DNA of 64,000 bases from Nemertoderma westbladi (Eukaryota; Xenacoelomorpha; Nemertodermatida; Nemertodermatidae), in NCBI GenBank assembly GCA_032718475.1, contig JAUCBJ010007527.1:1-64000 (forward strand), written 5' to 3'. Position numbers and translations under genes: made by a program. Shown here piece after piece: positions 42,890 to 52,583 of the stretch (its first letter is position 1; every line of letters starts with the position of its first letter). The notes under the pieces were generated by a model that was not told the origin of the DNA, ran no database searches, and was given only the letters and a program-made list of their open reading frames with translations.

Positions 42890-45800
42890 TTATTTACTAG
42901 TATTAGGTGGAGATTTGTAATCTCCAGACTCGTTACGAGTCTCTTCAAGAAGTACGAGACGTTGAGTCGGTCTGTCTACTGTACGACCGTCAATTGTCCG
43001 TACCGTCACAGTTCTTGTCACTCCATCCATAGATGGATGTGTGGCTAAAATGACACCTGTTATCCAGAAGCGTCTTTTTAGATTCACTTCTGCCAACAGC
43101 ACGTGATCTCCCGGCTTTAATGCGCGGGTGTTATTATACCAGTTTGTTCTGGCAGAAATAGAGGGCAAATAATGGTTTTGCCATATTTCCCAGAATTTGT
43201 TAGCCAGTAGTTGCGTGATTTTCCACGCTTTTCTCCCGTAACTATCGCTTTCCATTGGAGTGGAAATCGGCGTTAATGTCGTCGGTGCCTGCATAAGCAG
43301 GTGTGCCGGTGTTAAAGCAAACTGGGATTGTTTGTCATCGGGTACTAATACTATTGGTCTAGTATTTAGTATTGCCTCGATTTCAACAAACAATGTTGTC
43401 AGTTGGTCGTCTGTTAATATGTGGTTTACTGGAATGACCTTTGCCATGGCCGTTTTGATAGATCTAATCAATCTCTCCCAGACTCCGCCTCTCCAAGGAC
43501 TATCTGGAGGATTAAACTTCCAAACAATCTTGTGAGGTTGCAGTTCGTTCGAGATTTGATCATGATCTAATCTCTTAAAGGCTCTAGCAATCTCATTCCG
43601 AGCACCAACAAAGTTTGTCCCTTGGTCTGAGTACAAGCATTTTACTAGTCCGCGTCTGGCGATAAATCGCCGCAGTGCTAGTATAAACGCGTTGGTGGAA
43701 AGATCCATCACACGTTCAATGTGAACTGCCCTACTGGACATACATGTGAAAATCAGTCCCCAGCGTTTTACTAGTATACGTCCACGTTTGGTATGTATGG
43801 GACCAAAGCAATCAATTCCAGTCTCTGTAAAAGGTGGTCTGAATGCTTGAAGTCGTGCTTGTGGTAGTTCACTCATTTCTTGGGTACCTATTCTAGAATG
43901 TACCTTTTTACAAATAATACACGTACGTGTCACTGAACTTAATGCTTTACTGGGTCTAATTAATACAAATCTAGTACGTAAGTAGGAAAGACAGTGGTGT
44001 CTTCCAGCGTGTTTCAGATGTAAATGTGTGTCCAGTATCATTGCACGTTGTAGTTCGTGGTGTTGCGGTATTATTATTGGGTACCTAAAGTTCGTGTTAA
44101 AGTCAATGTTTTGAAGCCGAGATTTATGACAAATTAAGCCATTATAAATAATCGGACTCCAACTCAGTATCGGTGACGACTTGATTGGTTGACCTTGATG
44201 TATAGATGTGAATTCGCGCGCGAAATATCTCAGTTGGTAATGGCGAATTAATTTAATCTCACACCTGTCAATCTCAGCCAATGTAAGTCGACGTGTAAAG
44301 TCACGTTTGCCTTTAACGTATTGTACAAAACGTACAATCCACGCTAATTTTCGGCAAGCGTTTGTCCAAGAGTCTGTTAAGTTTACAATACGGTCGACGT
44401 AAGTATTTGTGACGTCATCAGGTAAGTCAATGGAGAATTTGGAAGGTTTTGAATTACTAGAAGGGCCCACGGGTCCGCCGGTAAGTATTCCCTTGTTGAC
44501 TGTTGATCCGTCCGGGTCTACAAGTAATTTGTCCTTCTTTGTCTTCTTACCTTGATTGTCGGTACTTTGTAAGTCGATCGTTAATGGTGGTTTGAACTCT
44601 ATGGGGTCAGCAGGTTTCGGTAAACTTATTTTCCTGCCGACATTAATCCCAGGTCTCGCCGTAGGTTGTAAGTTCGGTATGTCTCTTGAGCGCAAAGTAA
44701 CACCTGTATTTACATTAGCGTAGGTACTACCCACATCTGTAATACATGAGGTTTCACCGTGCTTATGGTTGCTCAAGTGTGTCAAAATTGGTAGTTTGTC
44801 GATACAAGGCCGCTCCAATAGGGAAACTGCGGCTTTATTGTTAGTCAATACATTACTAGTGTCTAGTCGACTGTCTAGTAATGTGTCTGGCGATACGTCT
44901 GGTAACGTATCTGGTTGTTTGTCAATAGAAGGCCGCTCCAATAGGGAAACTGCGGCTTTACTGTTAGTCAATACATTACTAGTGTCTAGTCGACTGTCTT
45001 GTAATGTGTCTGGCGATACGTCTGGTAACGTATCTGGTTGTTTGTCAATAGAAGGCCGCTCCAATAGGGAAACTGCGGCTTTACTGTTTGTCAGTGTGTT
45101 ACTAGCGTCTGATGGAACATTTTGTGATATGTCTGGCAAAATGTCTGGTTGGCTGTCTAGTAACATGTCTGGTTGACCGTCTGGTAACGTGTCTGGTTGA
45201 CCGTCTGGCGATATGTCTGGTGTAGAAAGGCTCGCAAGTCTTCCTCTCTTGACCTTTGAAGTTATATCCTTCCATTTCGCCTTCGGTTTTTTCTTGAGTT
45301 TAGTTGCCGTCGTCCTTTTCTTTGTATCGACGGGCATTGTTGATGTCGTTGGGGTAGGTAGACTCGCAAGCCTATCATCTGTCGTCGATGGAATCTCTAG
45401 CTGATTCGTCTTCCCCCCACGTTCTAAACTCACCTTGTGGGTTAGCTGCTCCTTGTGACTTATCATACTAGTTACACGTCTGTCATGTTTTGTCGACTGT
45501 AGTGTAGTATGGTTCACGTCGTGTGAAAAGGAATGAATTGAGTTTGTAGTCAATAAACTACATGTACTCTGTACGTCGTCTTCCTCGTCACTTACGTCTA
45601 GTGTGCGCACAGGCGCTCGAGTATACCACCCTATCGGCGTTCTGCAGGCGTATGCGTTTCCTGCTACAACTGCCGATGGTCTGGTTTCCCACACCTGGTG
45701 TAGGTTGAATTGGTCCGTCCCGATCAGCATTGCTACCGATCTATAATTGACAGGACATTCGGGCACACCAAGGTGTCTGAAATACTTACGGTCCTCCAAA

Positions 45801-48800
45801 GATTGTTCCGGCACTGGACCTAGTAGGTTACTAAAGTCCTTCGTGGCCGCAAAGGTTAGATCTCTAAAGGGCAACAAAGACCTCTCCCTCTCGCTGTGTT
45901 GCGATTTTGGAAGAAGAGAGTCTAAGTCCAACTTAACTCGTGTCACTGGTATTGCACGCTGTCCGTGCATACTACTTACTGTATAACTGACGTGCTTACC
46001 TTGTCTAAGATCTGTTACGACGTCAGCTATCTTTTCATCTACGTAACTGTGAGATGAGGCTGAGTCTAGAATCGCGTAAATCCTCTTACTCCCTTTTGTG
46101 CCAGTAACTTTAATCGGGATTACACTGAATCCCTTCAGTTGGTCAGTGGTCAGGAGCGCGATTGACGGTTGTTCGTCTCCATTTGAATATTCGTCGTCTT
46201 CTGATTCTTCGTCCGACGATCCGGATTGTTCTGAAAAGCAATCCTCTATATGGGTCACGAAAGTCGGAGTCGTTTTCGATTCCCGTTTTCGGTAAGCCGC
46301 ATCACATCTCGCTGCTGCTTCCGGGTGTTCCCTGGCGAAGCGTTTCGTCGGCGTGTGGCTGTCTGTGTGGAGCAGACCGTCGTGGTTGCGTCCACAGGAT
46401 GGACAAGTGTCGGTATTTGGGCAATCCTTACGGACGTGTCCGTGTCGCGTACACCGCCAACAAGAGTCCAGTGGCCGTATCTGCAGCCGTCGTTCTTCTG
46501 AGTTCAACTCGCGAAATTGTCGACAACCCCGTAACTTGTGACCAATATACCGCTTACCTAAATGTTCGCAGTATTGGCAGCCGTTGAAGTCGGCGCTGAG
46601 TTGCTGTCTCGTCTGTTTCGTCCCAATGGGCGCAGATACTCTATTACCGTCTGAGAATTGTCGTGATTCCGTCGGTGTGGCGTAAGTGGCCGTCTTTGTG
46701 GATGTTGTCTGGGGTTTTTGTCGGTTTGAAGAGGGCAATGTGATTCCTTCTGCCACGATGTGCTGGTCGGTATAGTTAGATCGAGTTTCTACTACCGCCT
46801 CCCTGGATATTAAAAGGTACACATCTTCTAATTTTAAGAATCCTCCCCGCCCCTCTCGCTGGTATTCGACCTTCCTCCACTCCCGACGAAGTCGATGGTG
46901 GAGTCGTCCTATGATTTTTAATAGGACTGTAGGGGTATTTCCGTAATCAAGTTGTCCAATTGATCTTAAGGTAGTGATAGCGTTCTTGATTTCGTCAGCT
47001 AGTTTTAGTAAGTCGACGGGTTTAGTGATAGCCCCTCCCTTACAGAGTTCTTCTATTACTGACCTGGCCATACTCACTGTACCTCCGTATATCGAAGTCA
47101 AACGATCGTACGCTAGTTCGAAAGCGTCTGGTACACCGACGAAAGTCTCCGCCAAACGTTTAGGTTCTCCTGACAACGTTTGGAGCAGGTAATTGAACTT
47201 CTCCCGTGATGTAAAGGCGCACACGGCGATCTGGGATTCGATATAGTCTACGAAGGTATGCCAGTGTTTTGAGCTACCGGAGAACTTCGGTGGTTGTTGT
47301 ACCGGCAATCCCTGTCTGGCTGCGAATTTCGCTATCTCCTCGGCAACGTTCAGAGTTTCGCGTCCTTGGTTGGTAACCTGGTTGATGTTCTCCCTTCTTG
47401 GCGCTTTTCCCTGATACGATGTGGGGTTTGAAGGTACCGGTCTTTGTGGTCCCTTCGGGTGTCTATTGTGTTCGAATTCGGAATTTCTCGAACTGTCGGT
47501 GTAACCTTCCTCCAGACGTTCCTCAATCCGTGCCAACTTGTTGACAATGTCGGCGAACTGTTGCGCACCGATCGCGCCCGCTGGTGGTAACGCCTTCTGT
47601 GTCGGTGTATTCTGTGGAGGATTGTCTGCAAAGGAGTTGTCTGAACGCTCGCGTTTATATTCATCGGCCGCCCCCGTTCTAAATACCTCGCGTATCGGGT
47701 AATCCGATTCGCTCGAAGTACTACTATCATCTGGATATGGTGGTCGACGTGCTCGCGTCCGTTGCGTCGTTCGAATTCTAACGGCTCGTTTCGGAACATC
47801 GTCCACTGATCTCCGTTGTTCGGTAGGCTCACAAGTCTTCCTCGAAGTCGTAGATTGCGATGTAAACTGGTTGAACGGTCGCGTCTCCACTGTTCTCCGT
47901 TGTTCGGTAGGCTCACAAGTCTTCCTCGAAGTCGTAGATTGCGATGTAAACTGAACTGGTGGGCGAATGACAGCATTTGAAACAACTGGCCTTGTAGGTC
48001 GAAACGTCATTGGGTAAGCGTAATGTGTAACGGGTTTAGGCGTCAAAGGTGGACTCACCTGTTTTGTCGTCAGTAGCGCAGGTCCGGTCAATAAACTACT
48101 ACGATCTGTAATCGGTGGGTTACTTACCTTGACTCTCGGAATAGGCGACGACGTTGCTCTTGGCGGTATAAACTCGTTCGGAATAACAAACCTGTGTTCC
48201 GTCGCACCATGGATAGGAGAAATATCACTACTACCCGCAATCGAAACAGGTTCCTTAGTCGTAACCGGTGCAAACATATGAGTTACCTGTGGGAATCGTT
48301 GACACACGTCTTTTACTAATTGTCGTTCCCGTCCGGGTGCTCCTACGCTTCCTTCCTTCTTCCGTTCCTGAATTTGGCGATGTCTTACCTCTAACTGGTC
48401 CAAATCATGTCCGTCGCGAGATCTCATCGATCGATCGCGGGCTAGAAGATCCAGATTTTCCTTAGTTTCGGCTAATTCTCTCGCCCTCTTCTCAAGTTCG
48501 AAACGAAGTTTAACTTCCTTTTCTCGTTGTTCCGTTTGTTGTTGTTGCGCCTCGAACTCTGCTTGTCGTATCGCTTGTTGGGCTTTTATTTGCCGTGTCT
48601 TCATCTCGACTCTGGCTTCCGAAACTACTCTTTGTCGCTCTAACTCTGCCGCAGCCGTTTGTCGCTCTAACTCTGCCGCAGCCGTTTGTCGCTCTAACTC
48701 AGCCGCTGCAGCTGCCGCTGCCGTTTGTCGCTCTAACTCGGCCGCTGCCGCTGCCGTTTGTCGCTCTAACTCGGCTGTTGCCGTTCGTTGCGCTAACTCG

Positions 48801-49819
48801 GCCGTTGCCGCTTGTTGGGCAATGTCCAACTCTAACCTTTCCATTTCGGCCGCTTCGAGTTCGGCTTGTTCCTGCAGATGAGAGATTCTCGCTACATTCG
48901 CAACACGTATTTTCTCTTCCTCTACTGCTGTTTGTATCATTAGAAGTTGAGCTTGTTCTTCTATCTCGTGTTGCTGTCTGTAGAACTGCTGCTGTTGTCG
49001 AGCAACTTCTGACGTGACTATACTTCCTTCGCAGATTTCGCTACGAATACTTACCAATGATTGATTTAGTATTCCCGGTGCCGATTCGATTTGTGCGAAT
49101 GAAGTTTCCCTCGTGTATTCCGGCACGGTTTCCAAATCGCCGACGTCTTCGCCGCACATGCGTAAGTGGTCCGTCAGATGTTTCAATTGTCCATCCAGTC
49201 GGTACAATTCCTGTTCTTCCTCGGGTTGTAATAATTCGTCCGAAACTGACTCACCTAACAACTGGTCCGCTTGTTCCTGTTGTATCTGTCTAATCGTCGA
49301 CTTAAACTGAATCAGTTTCTCTCTAGTGATCATTAGTTTCTCGAGGATTCTAAGTTGAGTATCCATGTCCTGTCTCTGTCTAGCTAGATCTTGTAGGCCA
49401 ACTAGATTATCTACGGACTTATATACTTTACTCTGTACTCTAACCTGGAGGGTGTAGAACTCGAATCGAGACATCGGAGCGGTCAACCCGTCTAATATGC
49501 GTTGGCCTTCTCCAATGCTCCTGGTTATATGCGCCATGTATCCACCGACGCTTCTAACCACACTTTCTGTGCTTCCTGCTGAACTTACCAATTCCGTTTC
49601 CCTATATCTAGGTTGTGGAACAGTTAGAAAGTCCTCGGTCCTGCCGTCGCCTCGTACTACGGCATCCGGTACTCCCGTTGGATGTACTGGTGACGCACAC
49701 GGTGTAGGTTCGGTAGGCTCGCGAGTCTTCCCCTGTGGTTCTTCCGCTGCTGACTTATCCGCGTCACATGAGTCATAGTCGGTTTGTGTATTCTTCGTAT
49801 AGTCTTGTTTGTCACTCAT
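42890..49819 (-). CDS. giant element ORF1: Gag-protease-integrase polyprotein (2309 aa) with RT/RNase H replaced by a repetitive linker
   Basis: An uninterrupted ORF from ATG at 49819. About residues 1-260 are acidic/helical; 270-470 a Gln/Glu/Ala coiled coil with A-E-L-E-R-Q-T repeats; 560-800 disordered, with an 84-bp tandem duplication; 830-1020 the BEL Gag domain (P-P-K-F-S-G-S, L-L-Q-T-L-S-G-E-P, Y-G-G). Zinc knuckles include C-W-R-C-x4-H-x4-C near 1125. The protease follows, with A-I-L-D-S-A-S-S-H-S-Y and Asp at residue 1252; note D-S-A where D-S-G is usual. A 500-residue Ser/Thr/Asp linker contains three 41-residue repeats (44795-45165). Then come the region preceding integrase, a zinc-binding H-x4-H / C-x2-C, and the integrase core D2003 (G-I-D-C-F-G-P), D2065 (Y-S-D-Q-G-T-N-F), E2115 (V-W-E-R-L-I), then a DUF5641-like tail (K-P-G-D-H-V-L-L). 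RT and RNase H are absent although both flanks stay in frame. Confidence 0.93.
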   Translation of the reverse strand: MSDKQDYTKNTQTDYDSCDADKSAAEEPQGKTREPTEPTPCASPVHPTGVPDAVVRGDGRTEDFLTVPQPRYRETELVSSAGSTESVVRSVGGYMAHITRSIGEGQRILDGLTAPMSRFEFYTLQVRVQSKVYKSVDNLVGLQDLARQRQDMDTQLRILEKLMITREKLIQFKSTIRQIQQEQADQLLGESVSDELLQPEEEQELYRLDGQLKHLTDHLRMCGEDVGDLETVPEYTRETSFAQIESAPGILNQSLVSIRSEICEGSIVTSEVARQQQQFYRQQHEIEEQAQLLMIQTAVEEEKIRVANVARISHLQEQAELEAAEMERLELDIAQQAATAELAQRTATAELERQTAAAAAELERQTAAAAAAAELERQTAAAELERQTAAAELERQRVVSEARVEMKTRQIKAQQAIRQAEFEAQQQQTEQREKEVKLRFELEKRARELAETKENLDLLARDRSMRSRDGHDLDQLEVRHRQIQERKKEGSVGAPGRERQLVKDVCQRFPQVTHMFAPVTTKEPVSIAGSSDISPIHGATEHRFVIPNEFIPPRATSSPIPRVKVSNPPITDRSSLLTGPALLTTKQVSPPLTPKPVTHYAYPMTFRPTRPVVSNAVIRPPVQFTSQSTTSRKTCEPTEQRRTVETRPFNQFTSQSTTSRKTCEPTEQRRSVDDVPKRAVRIRTTQRTRARRPPYPDDSSTSSESDYPIREVFRTGAADEYKRERSDNSFADNPPQNTPTQKALPPAGAIGAQQFADIVNKLARIEERLEEGYTDSSRNSEFEHNRHPKGPQRPVPSNPTSYQGKAPRRENINQVTNQGRETLNVAEEIAKFAARQGLPVQQPPKFSGSSKHWHTFVDYIESQIAVCAFTSREKFNYLLQTLSGEPKRLAETFVGVPDAFELAYDRLTSIYGGTVSMARSVIEELCKGGAITKPVDLLKLADEIKNAITTLRSIGQLDYGNTPTVLLKIIGRLHHRLRREWRKVEYQREGRGGFLKLEDVYLLISREAVVETRSNYTDQHIVAEGITLPSSNRQKPQTTSTKTATYATPTESRQFSDGNRVSAPIGTKQTRQQLSADFNGCQYCEHLGKRYIGHKLRGCRQFRELNSEERRLQIRPLDSCWRCTRHGHVRKDCPNTDTCPSCGRNHDGLLHTDSHTPTKRFAREHPEAAARCDAAYRKRESKTTPTFVTHIEDCFSEQSGSSDEESEDDEYSNGDEQPSIALLTTDQLKGFSVIPIKVTGTKGSKRIYAILDSASSHSYVDEKIADVVTDLRQGKHVSYTVSSMHGQRAIPVTRVKLDLDSLLPKSQHSERERSLLPFRDLTFAATKDFSNLLGPVPEQSLEDRKYFRHLGVPECPVNYRSVAMLIGTDQFNLHQVWETRPSAVVAGNAYACRTPIGWYTRAPVRTLDVSDEEDDVQSTCSLLTTNSIHSFSHDVNHTTLQSTKHDRRVTSMISHKEQLTHKVSLERGGKTNQLEIPSTTDDRLASLPTPTTSTMPVDTKKRTTATKLKKKPKAKWKDITSKVKRGRLASLSTPDISPDGQPDTLPDGQPDMLLDSQPDILPDISQNVPSDASNTLTNSKAAVSLLERPSIDKQPDTLPDVSPDTLQDSRLDTSNVLTNSKAAVSLLERPSIDKQPDTLPDVSPDTLLDSRLDTSNVLTNNKAAVSLLERPCIDKLPILTHLSNHKHGETSCITDVGSTYANVNTGVTLRSRDIPNLQPTARPGINVGRKISLPKPADPIEFKPPLTIDLQSTDNQGKKTKKDKLLVDPDGSTVNKGILTGGPVGPSSNSKPSKFSIDLPDDVTNTYVDRIVNLTDSWTNACRKLAWIVRFVQYVKGKRDFTRRLTLAEIDRCEIKLIRHYQLRYFAREFTSIHQGQPIKSSPILSWSPIIYNGLICHKSRLQNIDFNTNFRYPIIIPQHHELQRAMILDTHLHLKHAGRHHCLSYLRTRFVLIRPSKALSSVTRTCIICKKVHSRIGTQEMSELPQARLQAFRPPFTETGIDCFGPIHTKRGRILVKRWGLIFTCMSSRAVHIERVMDLSTNAFILALRRFIARRGLVKCLYSDQGTNFVGARNEIARAFKRLDHDQISNELQPHKIVWKFNPPDSPWRGGVWERLIRSIKTAMAKVIPVNHILTDDQLTTLFVEIEAILNTRPIVLVPDDKQSQFALTPAHLLMQAPTTLTPISTPMESDSYGRKAWKITQLLANKFWEIWQNHYLPSISARTNWYNNTRALKPGDHVLLAEVNLKRRFWITGVILATHPSMDGVTRTVTVRTIDGRTVDRPTQRLVLLEETRNESGDYKSPPNTSK
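44795..45165 (-). repeat. three 123-bp tandem repeats inside ORF1
   Basis: GGCCGCTCCAATAGGGAAAC recurs at 44808, 44931 and 45054, a 123-bp (41-codon) period that keeps the frame. They encode the S-L-L-E-R-P / P-D-V-S-P-D-T-L linker in the place of RT. Copies are almost identical, indicating recent expansion. Confidence 0.9.
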
Positions 49820-49904
49820 TTCGGTAGTTGTAAGTCAAGTGAAGTGAGTGTAAAAGTATCGAGTTTACCGTATTTGTATAAAACGGTACTAATTACAGTC
49901 ATAT

Positions 49905-50024
49905 AAAATTAGCCTACCGGCCGATTTTATAGCAGATGGATAAAATTAGCCTAAACGGCCAATTTTACAGCAAATAAATGTCACGGAATAAGTATATAAT
50001 AAAATTAGCCTAGCGGCCAATTTT
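49905..50024 (-). promoter_or_regulatory. three repeated hairpins in the giant element leader
   Basis: AAAATTAGCC-loop-GGCCAATTTT type hairpins at 49905-49928, 49942-49966 and 50001-50024, between the 5' LTR and the ORF1 start (49819). Stems keep AAAATT/AATTTT and GCC/GGC; loops differ (TACC, TAAAC, TAGC). The position fits an RNA packaging or translation signal, but this is inference. Confidence 0.65.
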
Positions 50025-50671
50025 ATAACAAATAAATCGGATAACGATATGCGTTATCAAAAGGTAAATTAAATACAATAATACGGACTAATTCAGCAAT
50101 GAACAAAGAAATCATACGGAATGCATAAATACTTGAGACAGTGGAACCCACAATAATTTTAACTAATATGGTAATGCCTAACTTATTTATGCAACTTTTC
50201 GAACTCACCCACTCCAATAATTCTCCAGAAAAACAGATTCCCAGATACAAACCGAACGTGAACCTTTCCGTTTCCAGCGTTGCGGACGAAACGCGATTTT
50301 CCCAACCAAAGTTGTTGAGTTATCTATCTCCCAAACTTGCTAAACACGGTCTTGCTCCCGTTACAGCCTAGAAATGAGTTCTGAATCCTGAAAAAACAAA
50401 AGAGTTAGGTTTTACTTTACGAAAAATTTTGTACCGGTACAATATGGTATTTAAACCCCTTTTAAACACCGGTATTCAATTCCAAAAATATTTTACACGC
50501 GGTTCAAATCAAATTTTATTTCAAAAAATTAGCACTTAGCTAATCAAATACAAATTTTTACCTCAAAATACAAAATTTTCAAATAACTTTAGTCCTACCG
50601 AACCGGAGTTCAGTAAAACATATTCCTACTAAATTAGGAAATATGTTAAAATAATCATATTCCTACTAAAT

Positions 50672-52578
50672 TGGAGAGATACGCCTATTCCTACTATCGG
50701 AAGAGACGGTAACAATACCTGCAATATCCTACTGTAAAGTTTGTAAATCAAATCATAAATCCGACCTTCTCACCAAAACAGTAAACCCTAAGTAAGCGAA
50801 TATATTGCAGTATCGATCTCTTTTAACCGGTGAGGCAGAAAACAGTCTACGAGCAGACAAACTTCGATAAAACAAAATCCCGCGCAGCGAATCCTAAAAT
50901 CAGGCTGACTCACTGACGGACTAAGGGGCTCGTATACTTTGCCGCGGTGTGATTTATATGGTTGGGCAAAGGGACGCTAGCTAGGTACAGAGCAGATTTG
51001 GAGATGTCTAACTAGCGGGCAAAGCACAGTACGGACTAAGTTAATTTTATATATTTTGAGGTGTAAATAATTTCTAACGCGCGTGTGTTAATTCTGAACG
51101 GTCAAAAGCAGTTTTGCTCCTTCACATATATAATTACTGGGTACGGTGTGCATTTTACGAATATTCTAATTTGTAACTTGTAGGTCCAATACTCACGAAT
51201 GGTAAGGTTCCTTCCCCTCTTGCGTATTTCCAGGACTCAAATTCAGGCATAAGGTTAATACTACGCCCAGAATTCGGCAATTTTAGGTACCAGGTCCCTG
51301 ATACTAAGAAGAGATGTGTTAGTTTACTACTGTAGGCGTACGGGTACTAATAGCTATCCTGGCTCCTATCTAGAATTTTAGTCACCCAGGTAGTCCGGGT
51401 AACTTCCTATTAGGGCGTTGGCGGGGACACGGTAGATGTTAGTATATCCCTGATAGCCTCAATTTATTTGCGCCTAGCGTAAACTGCCCTACCGCCTGAA
51501 CGGTACAATCCCAATTCAGGTGAAAACACAGCAACCCCCTAGCCTACAAGTTCTGATGTAACGGACACCGTTGTACGGCAAATAGTCGCACACACACCTG
51601 TACTTAGCAAGAGTTAAGCGTACAGTTTGCTGCACCCTAACCAATGTGTATGCCTTGTACCGGTGTGCCTACGTCCTATCTGCGTACTAGTATCTGCTCT
51701 CTCTCCCTCTCCCCCGTAGGAATATGAAGGTCTACTGCGGTTTTTCCCTGAATCAAGACAGTACAGTCCCTATGATGTAATTTTGGGCTCACAGCGTGTC
51801 ACTACGTCTACCTTTGATCTTTTGGTCTTACACTTAGGTAGCAAGGATCGAACGCTGTCTAACCTTTCAGGCGATGGGCGAATAACGCTAGATGGTATTG
51901 CGGGTTGTCTCTCGTCTACATTCCCGTGATGTTCCCGTTCATTGCTGTGGCCCGATCTCTAGCTGGCCATCCTGTCCCTGAGTTTGTTCACCGTAGTGAA
52001 ACCATATTAAAACAGATAGAAAGGCTGAGAGATGTGACTAGTATTTCTGACTTTATTACAAAACATATAATAACTATTATACAATAAACAATGTAATCTG
52101 AAATAAGACAGAAAGTGAATGATGGAAATTGAAGTGATTGATAACTAATGAACGAATCGCACCTTTTTATACTAAATTTGTGCCGCAATCAATCGAGAAA
52201 ATTCTCGATTGTTCTATAGATTCTAACAAGGTTTTAAAGATAGCTATTGGTCCAGCTAATATATAACTTGCACGACATTGGTTACAATCAAATAACTACA
52301 GCCTTATTGGTACAGACAAATGCAATTAATTTGTAGCGGTTAATTTAAATGAGTTGAAATTCTACACAAAAAATAATTCGCACTTACTAGGATTTGAACT
52401 CGATACCTACTATACTTATAATTTCCAACGCTCTACCAACTGAGCTACTGAACCACTTGACCGATAGATGCATAATAGATAGAACCAATACGAATGAGAA
52501 CTCAAAGCAATCTTTACAAAGTTAATTCGAATAAAATAAATTTTTGAAAATCCACGGCATTTAGGGAATATAATTCTA
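50672..52578 (-). repeat. giant element 5' LTR (right copy, 1907 bp)
   Basis: Pairs with 35758-37654. It should hold the promoter for the minus-strand transcript; no TATA box could be assigned with confidence. It includes the tRNA-like segment (52376-52460) and a 6-bp insertion relative to the left copy near 52132. Confidence 0.92.
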
Positions 52579-52583
52579 TAAAT

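Larger units (their letters stand above)
37954..49731 (-). repeat. 18-nt dispersed motif of the giant element (eight copies plus one degenerate)
   Basis: On the plus strand the consensus is (A/T)AGGCTC(G/A)C(G/A)AGTCTTCC with a palindromic core CTCGCGAG. Copies: 37954-37971, 38469-38486, 41444-41461, 42589-42606, 45227-45244, 47824-47841, 47908-47925 and 49714-49731. A degenerate copy is at 45359-45376. Three are non-coding; the others lie in ORF1 or ORF2 and are read in two different frames (K-T-x-E-P-T and G-R-L-A-S-L). The copies at 42589 and 45227 share a longer 28-nt match. 47824 and 47908 sit in an 84-bp tandem duplication. Confidence 0.9.
35758..52578 (-). mobile_element. giant BEL/Pao-type LTR retrotransposon, 16.8 kb, lacking RT and RNase H
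   Basis: Near-identical direct repeats at 35758-37654 and 50672-52578 enclose two long intact minus-strand ORFs. Order along the RNA: LTR, leader with three hairpins, ORF1 (Gag, knuckles, protease, integrase), spacer, ORF2 (zinc knuckles), AT-rich 3' region, LTR. A candidate 5-bp target duplication TAAAT lies at 35753-35757 and 52579-52583. With those borders the LTR reads TAG...CCA, not the usual TG...CA. The LTRs differ at roughly 20-25 sites by eye (about 1%), so it is a young insertion. No YxDD-type RT or RNase H motif was found on either strand. No obvious primer-binding site was recognised. Confidence 0.9.
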
